DNA of 64,000 bases, taken from the NCBI GenBank assembly GCA_050289805.1, contig JBNKGL010000019.1:19589-83588 (forward strand), written 5' to 3'. Within the stretch, counting starts at the first letter, position 1, and each line of letters begins with the position of its first letter. Of this stretch, positions 51,193-59,169 are shown piece after piece. The stretch comes from JAUILA01 sp050289805. Its GTDB lineage: Bacteria > Bacteroidota > Bacteroidia > Cytophagales > Cyclobacteriaceae. The translations under genes and the position numbers were made by a program. The notes beneath the pieces are model-generated. The model was not told where the DNA came from and did no database searches. It saw nothing but the letters and a program-made list of their open reading frames with translations.

Positions 51193-53751
51193 ATGCAGCA
51201 GATACGATTGTTAATCCTATTTTTCTTTGTTTCCCAATTTTATGCAGTTCAGGCACAGGTTAATCTTTCCTACTATTTACCTGATGAAACCTACAACCCC
51301 GAAATCCCGGCTCCCGCTGAAATACTCGGGCATGAAGTAGGTGAATGGCACGTCACCCATGATAAGTTAGTACAATATATGGTTGCGCTCGCGGAGAAAT
51401 CCGACCGCATTACCATCCGGCAAACAGGAAAAACATTTGAGGGCAGACCATTACTATTACTCATCATTACCGATCCGTCGAATCATGCGAACATTGAAAA
51501 TATCAGACAGCAACACCTTGAATTAACCGATCCGGCAAGGAGCAATAGCCTGCAAACCTCAGATATGCCAGCCGTTGTATATATGGGATTCAGCATTCAT
51601 GGAAATGAACCCAGCGGCAGCAACGCCTCGCTGCTCGCAGCATATTACTTTGCTGCCTCCGGCAATCCTGAAATTACAGAGGCGCTAAAGAATACGGTTA
51701 TTCTTTTTGATCCCAGTTTTAATCCAGACGGACTTCAGCGATTTGCCTCATGGGTGAATTCTCGCAAATCACAGGTACTGTCCGCCAATCCTGAAAACCA
51801 GGAACAGAATGAACCCTGGCCCAGGGGACGTACAAACCACTACTGGTTTGACCTGAACCGTGACTGGCTACCAGCGCAGCTCCCCGAATCCAGGGCGCGA
51901 CTAAAGACATTCCATGACTGGAAACCCAATGTTCTCACCGATCATCATGAAATGGGAACAAATTCAACCTTTTTCTTTCAGCCGGGGGTACCTTCACGTA
52001 ATAATCCCCTTACGCCGGCCAGAACTTTTGAATTAACCGAAGCCATAGGAAAATTTCATGCCGCGGCACTGGACAGCATCGGTTCGCTGTATTTTACAAA
52101 AGAAAACTACGACGATTTCTATTACGGGAAGGGATCAACCTATCCTGACATAAATGGCGGTATTGGAATCCTGTTTGAGCAGGCCAGCTCCCGCGGACAT
52201 CTCCAGGAAAGTGACAATGGATTATTGTCATTCCCTTTTACAATACGAAATCAGTTTAATACTGCCCTGTCAACGTTACGCGCGGTAAATGCGCTTCGTG
52301 TCGAGCTACTCGACCATCAGCGGGACTTTTATGCCTCCTCAATGAAGGAAGCACCGGCCGATAACGCATACATTGCAGGCTCCACCGATCCATGGATTGT
52401 ATATAATTTCGCGCAGCTGCTGGAAACACACAAGATCCGTTATGAGGTAACTTCAGGCAATACACGAATTAATGGTAAAAACTATGAGGCAGGAGAAACA
52501 TTGGTGGTGCCGCTCAGACAACCCCAATACCGACTGATCAAATCAATTTTTGAACGACGGACCTCATTCACCGATAGTCTTTTTTATGATATCTCCGCAT
52601 GGAATATGCCGATGGCATTTAATATGGATTATCAATCAGTTGGCCCAAAAGAAATTTCAAAATTTGCCACTGAGAAAGACAGGAAAGTAGAGCTGCCCAA
52701 AGGTGAAATAATCGGAGGAAACGCCGGCTATGCCTATGCATTTGACTGGAATAATTATTACGCCCCTGCACTTTTATACCAGTTGCTGGATAAAGAATTG
52801 CGCATAACAGTCGCTACAGAACCTTTCAACGGACCGGACGGATTGCATTTTTCACGGGGTACGCTTGTGATGGCTGTCCATAACCAATCACTATCGGCTG
52901 AAACAATACATTCTGTTGTGGATAAACTTGTTAAACAATATGGCGTTACGGCATATGCTTTGAACAGCGGACTCGACTATGAAGGCAAAAGTCTCGGAAG
53001 TCCTACCTTTGAGTCTCTCAAATTACCACGCGTGGCGCTTCTGGTAGGAGATGGCGTAAATTCATATGAGGCAGGTGAAGTCTGGCACCTTTTTGACGAC
53101 AGGATGAAAATCCCGCTGACACTCCTGCCATCAGATCGGGTTAGCCGTTCAGACCTTTCCAGGTATTCAACCATCATTATGGTTGATGGAAGCTACGGTG
53201 CCCTTGGGGATCGTGGACGGGATCAGCTTAAAAATTGGGTACAGCAGGGCGGGGTTATCATTGCTGTGAAGGATGCCATTTCGGCGGTGAATGGAATGGG
53301 ATTGGGTAATTTTAAATTCAGGAGTATTTCCAATTCTGATTCGAGTACCCAGAAAAGCTATGCGGATCTTTCTGCAGAAAGAGGATCCGAAGAATTAGGC
53401 GGAGCGATTTTCGAAGCACGCATCGATAATACACATCCTTTGTTCTATGGGTATGACAGGAACAGGATTGCTATTTTCAAAAATGATAAATTATTTCTTG
53501 AGCCTTCTTCGAATGGTTTTGCCAACCCGATTATCTATACGAATAACCCGCTTTTGAGTGGATATATCTCAAACAACAGTCTTTCCTCACTTCGGGGATC
53601 TTCGGCTATCGGGGTGGGAAGTGCAGGACGCGGTCGAATAATCGCATTGACCAATGATCTTAACTTTCGGGCTTTCTGGATGGGTACGAACCGTATTTTT
53701 ATGAATGCCGTAATTTTTGGAAGTCTTATCAACAGTGGTGCGACACGATGA
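51193..53751 (+). CDS. Secreted M14 zinc carboxypeptidase
   Basis: An 852-residue protein from ATG 51193 (a TTG three codons earlier is in frame). It has a signal peptide (LLILFFFVSQFYAVQAQ) followed by an M14 peptidase domain. Zinc ligands His136 and Glu139 lie in SIHGNEPSG, the substrate region is FDPSFNPDGLQRF and NRDW, the third ligand is in LTDHHEMGTNS, and the catalytic-base candidate Glu is in GILFEQASSRG. A C-terminal region of about 450 residues is of the kind seen in large Bacteroidota M14 proteins. It probably acts in the periplasm or outside the cell on peptides. Confidence 0.9.
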   Translation: MQQIRLLILFFFVSQFYAVQAQVNLSYYLPDETYNPEIPAPAEILGHEVGEWHVTHDKLVQYMVALAEKSDRITIRQTGKTFEGRPLLLLIITDPSNHANIENIRQQHLELTDPARSNSLQTSDMPAVVYMGFSIHGNEPSGSNASLLAAYYFAASGNPEITEALKNTVILFDPSFNPDGLQRFASWVNSRKSQVLSANPENQEQNEPWPRGRTNHYWFDLNRDWLPAQLPESRARLKTFHDWKPNVLTDHHEMGTNSTFFFQPGVPSRNNPLTPARTFELTEAIGKFHAAALDSIGSLYFTKENYDDFYYGKGSTYPDINGGIGILFEQASSRGHLQESDNGLLSFPFTIRNQFNTALSTLRAVNALRVELLDHQRDFYASSMKEAPADNAYIAGSTDPWIVYNFAQLLETHKIRYEVTSGNTRINGKNYEAGETLVVPLRQPQYRLIKSIFERRTSFTDSLFYDISAWNMPMAFNMDYQSVGPKEISKFATEKDRKVELPKGEIIGGNAGYAYAFDWNNYYAPALLYQLLDKELRITVATEPFNGPDGLHFSRGTLVMAVHNQSLSAETIHSVVDKLVKQYGVTAYALNSGLDYEGKSLGSPTFESLKLPRVALLVGDGVNSYEAGEVWHLFDDRMKIPLTLLPSDRVSRSDLSRYSTIIMVDGSYGALGDRGRDQLKNWVQQGGVIIAVKDAISAVNGMGLGNFKFRSISNSDSSTQKSYADLSAERGSEELGGAIFEARIDNTHPLFYGYDRNRIAIFKNDKLFLEPSSNGFANPIIYTNNPLLSGYISNNSLSSLRGSSAIGVGSAGRGRIIALTNDLNFRAFWMGTNRIFMNAVIFGSLINSGATR

Positions 53752-53845
53752 GGTAATTTGGTACATCGGGTTGGATCGATCCCCCGTTTATTGTATTTTC
53801 ACTTATCATTGAAGTGGCACAGTTTCTGCAAATGATCAGGTGTAG

Positions 53846-54253
53846 ATGAAAAAAAATATGAAAAAGAAGCTATTTATATTGTTTCTGCCGCTTTTATGGT
53901 GTTTTCCCATGTTCGTTATGGCACAGGGAGACATCATTAATGAAGTGAAAGAATCGATTAAGGCTGGAAGTTCGAAAGAACTTTCTAATTATTTGAACAG
54001 CAGTGTTGATGTAACCATGAACGGAGATATGGGAACTTACAGTAAAACACAGGCTGAATTCATTCTTCGCGATTTTTTCAAGGAAAATCCGCCTTCAAGC
54101 TTTACTATTGTTCACCAGGGCGCCTCAAAAGGCGGTTTACCGTATGCTATCGGACAATATCTGAGTGGAAGCAACACATTCCGTGTATGGATGCGAATAA
54201 AAAACGAGGGTAACCGCTACCTGATTCACGAAATTTCATTCATTCGGGAGTAG
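53846..54253 (+). CDS. DUF4783 family secreted protein
   Basis: A 135-residue protein with a cleavable signal peptide (LFILFLPLLWCFPMFVMAQ) and a small NTF2-like alpha/beta domain: GSSKELSNYLNSSVDVTMNG, AEFILRDFFKENPPSSF, VHQGASKGGLPYAIGQY and FRVWMRIKNEG. This matches DUF4783, a Bacteroidota family often encoded beside nadC, as here. Its function is unknown; NTF2-like folds usually bind small molecules. Two possible starts (53846 and 53858) differ by four residues. Confidence 0.8.
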   Translation: MKKNMKKKLFILFLPLLWCFPMFVMAQGDIINEVKESIKAGSSKELSNYLNSSVDVTMNGDMGTYSKTQAEFILRDFFKENPPSSFTIVHQGASKGGLPYAIGQYLSGSNTFRVWMRIKNEGNRYLIHEISFIRE

Positions 54254-54290
54254 ACGGGCTTTTTTCTCTATTTCAAAGCGCTTTTTTGCG

Positions 54291-54298
54291 TATTTTTG
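54291..54298 (+). promoter_or_regulatory. nadC: -7 promoter box of nadC, implying a leaderless transcript
   Basis: TATTTTTG matches TAnnTTTG and ends four bases before the nadC ATG (54303). If transcription begins about seven bases beyond the centre of the box, the mRNA starts at or within a base or two of the start codon. Confidence 0.45.
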
Positions 54299-54302
54299 CC
54301 GG

Positions 54303-55175
54303 ATGCTTCCATCCTATGTAACCAGCGACCATATCCGCACTTTTCTTGACAATGCGTTCAGGGAAGACGTTGGCGACGGTGACCATTCTACATTAGCTTC
54401 TATCCCTGAATCCAGTAAAAGTCATGCTTCTCTTTTGATGAAAGATAACGGCATAATTGCGGGTATTGAGGCCGCTTCTCAAATTGTTCAGTATTATGAC
54501 CCTGATCTGGTCATGAAACCCCTCGTCAGTGACGGAGACATGGTAAAATATGGTGACATTCTCTTCACGCTGGAAGGATCTGCACGGTCATTACTTACAG
54601 TGGAACGCATTATTCTGAATTGTATGCAGCGTATGTCGGGTATAGCCACGAAAACACACCACCTTAACAGTCTTATTAAGCACACCGGGGCAAAGCTCCT
54701 GGACACACGAAAAACCACTCCAAATTTCAGGATCATGGAGAAATGGGCCGTATTCATCGGTGGCGGGGTGAATCACAGGTTTGGTCTGTTTGATATGATT
54801 ATGCTGAAAGATAATCATATAGACTATGCAGGAGGAATAGAAAAAGCCATTGCAGCAACCCATGAATATCTGGAGAAAACAGGGCGTGATCTTAAAATTG
54901 AAATTGAAACACGAAACCTGGATGAGGTAAAACGTGTGCTTGCTGCAGGCGGAGTCGACCGTATCATGCTTGACAATATGTCAATTGACGATATGACCCG
55001 GGCAGTAGAAATGGTTGGAGGAAGAGTGGAAACAGAAGCAAGTGGTGGAATTACTGAAGAAACCATTACCTTGGTTGCTGAAACGGGAGTGGATTATATT
55101 TCCGTTGGGGCCCTGACCCATTCGGTTCGCAGCCTGGATATGAGTCTTAAAGCGACAGAAAGCATTGAAAAATAG
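54303..55175 (+). CDS. nadC: Nicotinate-nucleotide pyrophosphorylase (carboxylating)
   Basis: A 290-residue quinolinate phosphoribosyltransferase, the third step of NAD synthesis from aspartate. Signature segments: REDVGDGDHSTLASIP near residue 20, TVERIILNCMQRMSGIATKT near 99, KLLDTRKTTPNFR near 135, GGGVNHRFGLFDMIMLKDNH near 155 and the final SGGITEETITLVAETGVDYI, then SVGALTHS. All phosphate-binding Arg/Lys/His positions seen in the family are present. nadA and nadB are not in the window. A possible tiny membrane-peptide ORF overlaps its end. Confidence 0.95.
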   Translation: MLPSYVTSDHIRTFLDNAFREDVGDGDHSTLASIPESSKSHASLLMKDNGIIAGIEAASQIVQYYDPDLVMKPLVSDGDMVKYGDILFTLEGSARSLLTVERIILNCMQRMSGIATKTHHLNSLIKHTGAKLLDTRKTTPNFRIMEKWAVFIGGGVNHRFGLFDMIMLKDNHIDYAGGIEKAIAATHEYLEKTGRDLKIEIETRNLDEVKRVLAAGGVDRIMLDNMSIDDMTRAVEMVGGRVETEASGGITEETITLVAETGVDYISVGALTHSVRSLDMSLKATESIEK

Positions 55176-55251
55176 AAATATCATATATATCCTGCTTGAG
55201 GTCTTGGTATTAACCCTCATATTTGTATCCTTCTTTTATCATTGTGCTTAA
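55165..55251 (+). CDS. Possible 28-residue membrane peptide overlapping the nadC end
   Basis: A TTG-initiated frame overlapping the last 11 bases of nadC encodes MKNRNIIYILLEVLVLTLIF, then VSFFYHCA: a short basic head and one hydrophobic helix, the pattern of bacterial small membrane proteins. It fills the 88-base gap before the YcxB-like gene. No Shine-Dalgarno or known homologue supports it, so it is offered as a candidate only. Confidence 0.25.
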   Translation: MKNRNIIYILLEVLVLTLIFVSFFYHCA

Positions 55252-55263
55252 AACAGATCAATA

Positions 55264-55740
55264 ATGATTGTTAAAACCCGAAAATATAAACTCGAAAGCA
55301 AGACGTACATCAAAATGGCCCTGTTGAATATTTTCCGCCAGCAATGGTGGGTAATTCTAATCGCACTGGCCATATGTTTGGGTTATTTCTGGATCCCGAG
55401 TTCATGGTGGTTTATTGGTGCAGGGATCGGGCTTGTTTTATATATTCTGTTCTGGGTAATTCAGTTTGCCGGCGTAACACAACTTGACCAGACAAAAATG
55501 CTGTTTGAAAAACTGGGCTATGAAATCAACAGTCAGCAAATATTGATAAAATTGAACGAGCGCCAGGGAATGCCAATGAAATGGGAACAGATCAAACGAG
55601 CCAAACAGGGAAAAGACTACTACCTGCTCGTTGTGAACAAAGCCCAGTTAATCCACCTGCCATTTCGTATTTTCAAATCGGATAACGACAGAAAATTCGT
55701 TGGATCCATCCTCAAGAGAAAGGGCTATCTAAAGGACTAG
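55264..55740 (+). CDS. YcxB-like membrane protein, unknown function
   Basis: A 158-residue protein with a short N-terminal beta segment, two adjacent membrane helices (residues about 28-72, WWVILIALAICLGYFWIPSS and FIGAGIGLVLYILFWVIQFA), and a C-terminal domain of the YcxB type. The latter contains GYEINSQQILIKLNERQGMP, MKWEQIKRAKQGKDYYLLVV, and FRIFKSDNDRKFVGSILKRK. Function is unknown. recX begins three bases after its stop, so the two share a transcript. Confidence 0.7.
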   Translation: MIVKTRKYKLESKTYIKMALLNIFRQQWWVILIALAICLGYFWIPSSWWFIGAGIGLVLYILFWVIQFAGVTQLDQTKMLFEKLGYEINSQQILIKLNERQGMPMKWEQIKRAKQGKDYYLLVVNKAQLIHLPFRIFKSDNDRKFVGSILKRKGYLKD

Positions 55741-55743
55741 TAT

Positions 55744-56217
55744 TTGAAAAAAGAGCTGACAGACGAGGAAATCCTTGAAAAGGCCGCAGCTTTCTGCGCC
55801 TACCAGGAACGGTCTGAACGCGATCTTAAAAATCGCCTTTACAAGTGGAATGTGACAGATGAAAAGGCTGACGCCATCATTGAACAACTGAAGGAAGAGA
55901 ATTTCCTGGATAATAAACGGTTCGCACACGCTTTTGTGCGGGGGCGATTCAAATTAAAAAAATGGGGCAGGATAAAGATCAGGTACAGCCTGTTTCAGCA
56001 TGGAATTCCCGGGGATATCATAGACGAGGCCCTTTTTGAGCAAATTGATGATGACTTCTACATTGAAACATTGCAATCTTTACTGGAAACACGGCTGAAA
56101 AAGATCCGGAACCCGGGTATCAGGGAAAAATCAAGCGCTTTTCAGTACCTGTCATCCAAGGGCTATGAAAGTGATTTGATCACCGATTGCTGGAAACAGT
56201 TGTTCCCCAACTGTTAA
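55744..56217 (+). CDS. recX: Regulatory protein RecX
   Basis: A 157-residue all-helical protein built of three RecX repeats: AAAFCAYQERSERDLKNRLY near residue 14, EENFLDNKRFAHAFVRGRFK near 50 and a last repeat ending SSKGYESDLITDCWKQLF. RecX binds RecA filaments and inhibits or tunes strand exchange. The start is TTG 55744; no ATG lies in frame near the N-terminus. recA is not adjacent, as is common in the phylum. It follows the YcxB-like gene by three bases. Confidence 0.88.
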   Translation: MKKELTDEEILEKAAAFCAYQERSERDLKNRLYKWNVTDEKADAIIEQLKEENFLDNKRFAHAFVRGRFKLKKWGRIKIRYSLFQHGIPGDIIDEALFEQIDDDFYIETLQSLLETRLKKIRNPGIREKSSAFQYLSSKGYESDLITDCWKQLFPNC

Positions 56218-56301
56218 TTGTACGACAAATTGCCCCATTCACAGACTATTTGAGTAAGGATTTTGAATTTTCCCATATATTTAACCATCCAACAACTCAA
56301 T

Positions 56302-56817
56302 ATGATCAATACCTCAAAAGAACTGCTTGGTCAGCTTCTCGACCTCCTCGGGAATCTTCAGGAAGCGAAGTACAGCGAACCGCTCAAGGTACTCAGCCAG
56401 GCAACTGTGGGCCAACATTTGCGACATACCCTCGAATTTTATCATTGCCTCCTGGAACAGTATGACTCGGGAATCATTAATTATGACGAGCGCAAGCGCG
56501 ATTCTACGCTGGAAACTGATGTCCATGCTGCTAAAAATGAAATTATCAGGCTCAGTGAATGTCTTTCTTCGGATTTTCCGAATAAAAAACTAACCCTGTA
56601 TTTTTCATACCAGGACTCGTCAACAGATTATGATAAAGTAGAATCAACGTTTTATCGTGAGCTCGTTTACGTAATAGAACATACCGTACATCATATGGCC
56701 CTGATAAAGGTGGGTCTTCATGAACTCATGCCCGGGTATTGTGTGCCCCATTCCTTTGGTGTGGCCGCCAGTACACTGAGATTTCGCAGCGAAGCCGGAA
56801 TTATAGCAGACAAATAA
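56302..56817 (+). CDS. DinB-like four-helix protein
   Basis: A 171-residue protein from ATG 56302 (an in-frame start at 56263 adds 13 unlikely residues). It has the DinB/YfiT four-helix layout with a histidine triad suited to metal binding: TVGQHLRHTLEFYHCL near residue 36 and VIEHTVHHMALIKVGL near 123. Relatives are metal-dependent thiol transferases or of unknown function. It ends four bases before the ATP-grasp gene, which is coupled in turn to a LysE exporter, suggesting one small pathway. Confidence 0.78.
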   Translation: MINTSKELLGQLLDLLGNLQEAKYSEPLKVLSQATVGQHLRHTLEFYHCLLEQYDSGIINYDERKRDSTLETDVHAAKNEIIRLSECLSSDFPNKKLTLYFSYQDSSTDYDKVESTFYRELVYVIEHTVHHMALIKVGLHELMPGYCVPHSFGVAASTLRFRSEAGIIADK

Positions 56818-56821
56818 TCCC

Positions 56822-57859
56822 ATGGATTGGAAATCCTTTCGAATTCGTCTTAGGAAATGGGAATTCTGGCCATTTGCCATCGCATATCTGCCCATTTTTG
56901 CTTACTGGATATGGCTTTCGATTCGTGCCCGTTCATTGCTCTATTTCACAGCCTCCAACCCTGGCATCCGGAATGGAGGGATGTTAGGAGAGTCTAAAAT
57001 GGATATTCTGAATCAAATCCCGAAAGAATATTTGCCGGTATCGGTCCTGATCACCCCGGATCTCACCAATGCAGAAATTCATGAGAAAATGAGCAGGGCG
57101 GGTCTTACTTATCCTGTCATTTTCAAGCCAAATATCGGGGAACGCGGTACGGGGGTAAAGTTAATCAGGTCAACAGAAGAAATAAACGGCTACCGGAAAG
57201 ACATAAGGGCACCTTTTCTCATTCAGGAATTTATTGATTTGCCGGTGGAACTCGGAATATTTTATTCACGGATTCCCGGAGAAGACACAGGCACGATATC
57301 TTCCATCGTCCTGAAAGAAATGCTGTTTGTAATTGGTGATGGGGAATCCACGCTCTGCCAATTGGTGCATTCAAATCACCGGGCATACCTTCAGAAAGAT
57401 CAATTGGCCGGGCGATGGGCGAAACATTGGACCACTGTGATTGAAAAGGATGATAAGATAATTCTCGAATCGATAGGTAATCATTGCCGCGGGACTAAAT
57501 TTCTAAATGGAAATTTCCTGATTTCCGAAGAGCTGGGGCAAATCTTTGATGAACTGTCATCCGCTATTCCCGGGTTTTATTTCGGCCGGTTCGACCTTCG
57601 AACAAAATCGTATGAACACCTGAATAAAGGCGACTTCAAGGTTATGGAATTAAACGGCGCAGGTTCGGAACCCGCCCATATTTATGACCCTTCAGTATCA
57701 TTGTCGGAGGCGTACCGGTCACTTTTCTGGCACTGGAAAATGCTGTACAAAATTTCAATTCAGAATCATAAAAATGGAATTCCGTATCTTTCACTGCGGG
57801 AGGGAATTGAAGAATACAGGAAAGTATTGAAGAACCAACAGCTGATCCAAACATCGTGA
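56822..57859 (+). CDS. Membrane-anchored ATP-grasp ligase-like protein
   Basis: A 345-residue protein with one N-terminal membrane helix (FAIAYLPIFAYWIWLSI, residues about 20-36) and an ATP-grasp domain. Segments: LTYPVIFKPNIGERGTGVKL near 96 (nucleotide Lys), FLIQEFIDLPVELGIFYSRI near 130, FYFGRFDLRTKSY near 248 and the metal-site FKVMELNGAGSEPAHIYDP near 270. Such enzymes join a carboxylate to an amine or thiol with ATP. It is related to D-Ala-D-Ala ligases, but the substrate is unknown. It starts four bases after the DinB stop and ends in a GTGA overlap with the LysE gene. Confidence 0.82.
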   Translation: MDWKSFRIRLRKWEFWPFAIAYLPIFAYWIWLSIRARSLLYFTASNPGIRNGGMLGESKMDILNQIPKEYLPVSVLITPDLTNAEIHEKMSRAGLTYPVIFKPNIGERGTGVKLIRSTEEINGYRKDIRAPFLIQEFIDLPVELGIFYSRIPGEDTGTISSIVLKEMLFVIGDGESTLCQLVHSNHRAYLQKDQLAGRWAKHWTTVIEKDDKIILESIGNHCRGTKFLNGNFLISEELGQIFDELSSAIPGFYFGRFDLRTKSYEHLNKGDFKVMELNGAGSEPAHIYDPSVSLSEAYRSLFWHWKMLYKISIQNHKNGIPYLSLREGIEEYRKVLKNQQLIQTS

Positions 57860-58464
57860 CACAAACATTCATTGTCGCTTTTATCGTTAGTTTTTTCGGG
57901 TCAATTCCTCCGGGTGCCGTTAACCTTAGTGTTCTGCAACTCAGTGTTGAGGGCAGACAGGATGCCGCAATACGATTCACACTTGCGGCAGCATTAATCG
58001 AGATCCCCTATGCCTTTATCGCCATCAAATTCCAGGCACTTCTTGAAAGATCGCCCTGGCTTACCGATAATTTTAAGTTAATCGCAGCGCTCGTTCTGTT
58101 TGTTCTTGGGATCACTACCCTGGTGAAGCGCAAAAAAGGAGCGTCTCAAATCAAAAACCATAAAAGTGGGTTCAGAAAAGGGATACTCGTAAGTATTTTC
58201 AATCCGATGGCGATCCCATTCTGGATTGCGGTTACCGCTTACCTCGTTCAGCACCAGTGGGTTAACCTGAGCTCTGCAGGAGACGAACTGTCGTACATCG
58301 CCGGGCTGGCACTGGGAACGCTTTCATTACTTTTCGGACTGATTATCCTCGGCAAAAGGCTTGTACCCTATTTCAGAAATAATGAAGTCATGAAACTTGT
58401 TCCGGGAATTGCATTCATACTTTTGGGAATATATTCCCTTGCAGAATATTTTCACTTCTTTTGA
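57856..58464 (+). CDS. LysE family exporter
   Basis: A 202-residue inner-membrane protein with six hydrophobic segments. It has the LysE/RhtB signature near the start (FFGSIPPGAVNLSVLQLSVE, the GxxPGP-like motif) and a second half beginning GFRKGILVSIFNPMAIPFWI, the conserved NPxxxxFW. LysE proteins export amino acids or related small molecules. The start is GTG 57856, inside the stop codon of the ATP-grasp gene (GTGA), so the ligase and the exporter are co-translated. It overlaps the convergent DUF4230 gene by 13 bases. Confidence 0.85.
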   Translation: MTQTFIVAFIVSFFGSIPPGAVNLSVLQLSVEGRQDAAIRFTLAAALIEIPYAFIAIKFQALLERSPWLTDNFKLIAALVLFVLGITTLVKRKKGASQIKNHKSGFRKGILVSIFNPMAIPFWIAVTAYLVQHQWVNLSSAGDELSYIAGLALGTLSLLFGLIILGKRLVPYFRNNEVMKLVPGIAFILLGIYSLAEYFHFF

Positions 58465-59078
58465 GCAGAAGGTCCAATCCGAACATCCATATTAAACTGT
58501 ATCACTACTTTCCGTCCGCTAATTTTCTCAAGCATGGGCTTTAGGATGAGTTCCGCATTGGTTTTTGTTTGTGATAATATTCCGGAACCTAGTGCCGCTG
58601 TTCGTATTTCATCCTCTGCCCGTTTATAGGCTTCCTGTATGAATTCGGTCTCATCCCTGAGCCAGTTGGTTTCCAAACTGTAAATCCGGGTTTTATCCAT
58701 ATCAAGTTTGTAGTAGCAGATTTCGGGAGAAGGAAGTTTTATGTACAGTGTATCATCCTCAACGCGCACATCACTTTCTTCAAGTTTTGTGAGATCAATA
58801 CACCCCACTGCCTGACCTGAGCTGATCAGGGCAATTTTTTGATCCGGTCCAAGTTTAAAAACATTGAAGTAAGTCTGACTTATTTCAGTAAGCTCAGTGA
58901 TCTCTTTGAAGTTGTACTTTACGAGCTCCATTTTTCCCAGGGCCTCAATTTCCTGAAGAACAGCTGTACGATTAATCACTAATTCAGGCTCCTGCTTCAG
59001 ATCTGTTCTGGAGAGAAGCAGTAAGATGGCCAGCAGTACGACTGCAATCCAGGGAATAATTCGAAATATGCTCTTCAT
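58452..59078 (-). CDS. DUF4230 family membrane-anchored protein
   Basis: A 208-residue protein with an N-terminal anchor (IFRIIPWIAVVLLAILLLL) and a periplasmic DUF4230 domain: LGKMELVKYNFKEITELTEI near residue 47, ALISSGQAVGCIDLTKLEES near 83, and DDTLYIKLPSPEICYYKLDM near 107. Then come EAYKRAEDEIRTAALGSGIL and LKPMLEKISGRKVVIQFN. The fold is thought to be like band-7-related domains, but function is unknown. It is divergent from the 5-oxoprolinase gene across a 91-base gap. Confidence 0.85.
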   Translation of the reverse strand: MKSIFRIIPWIAVVLLAILLLLSRTDLKQEPELVINRTAVLQEIEALGKMELVKYNFKEITELTEISQTYFNVFKLGPDQKIALISSGQAVGCIDLTKLEESDVRVEDDTLYIKLPSPEICYYKLDMDKTRIYSLETNWLRDETEFIQEAYKRAEDEIRTAALGSGILSQTKTNAELILKPMLEKISGRKVVIQFNMDVRIGPSAQKK

Positions 59079-59169
59079 TGTTGCCGGTATTGCTTATGAA
59101 ATTAAGGATATTGATCGATGATTCTTTTAAAAGTCTGAAAAATGTCTGAATCAGTGTAACTTTTACCCG

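Noticed and set aside
58425..58438. Palindrome GGGAATATATTCCC resembling the operator upstream of the AraC gene
   Set aside because: It lies inside the LysE coding sequence over Gly-Ile-Tyr-Ser codons, is not at a promoter, and has no T-run for termination; probably chance.
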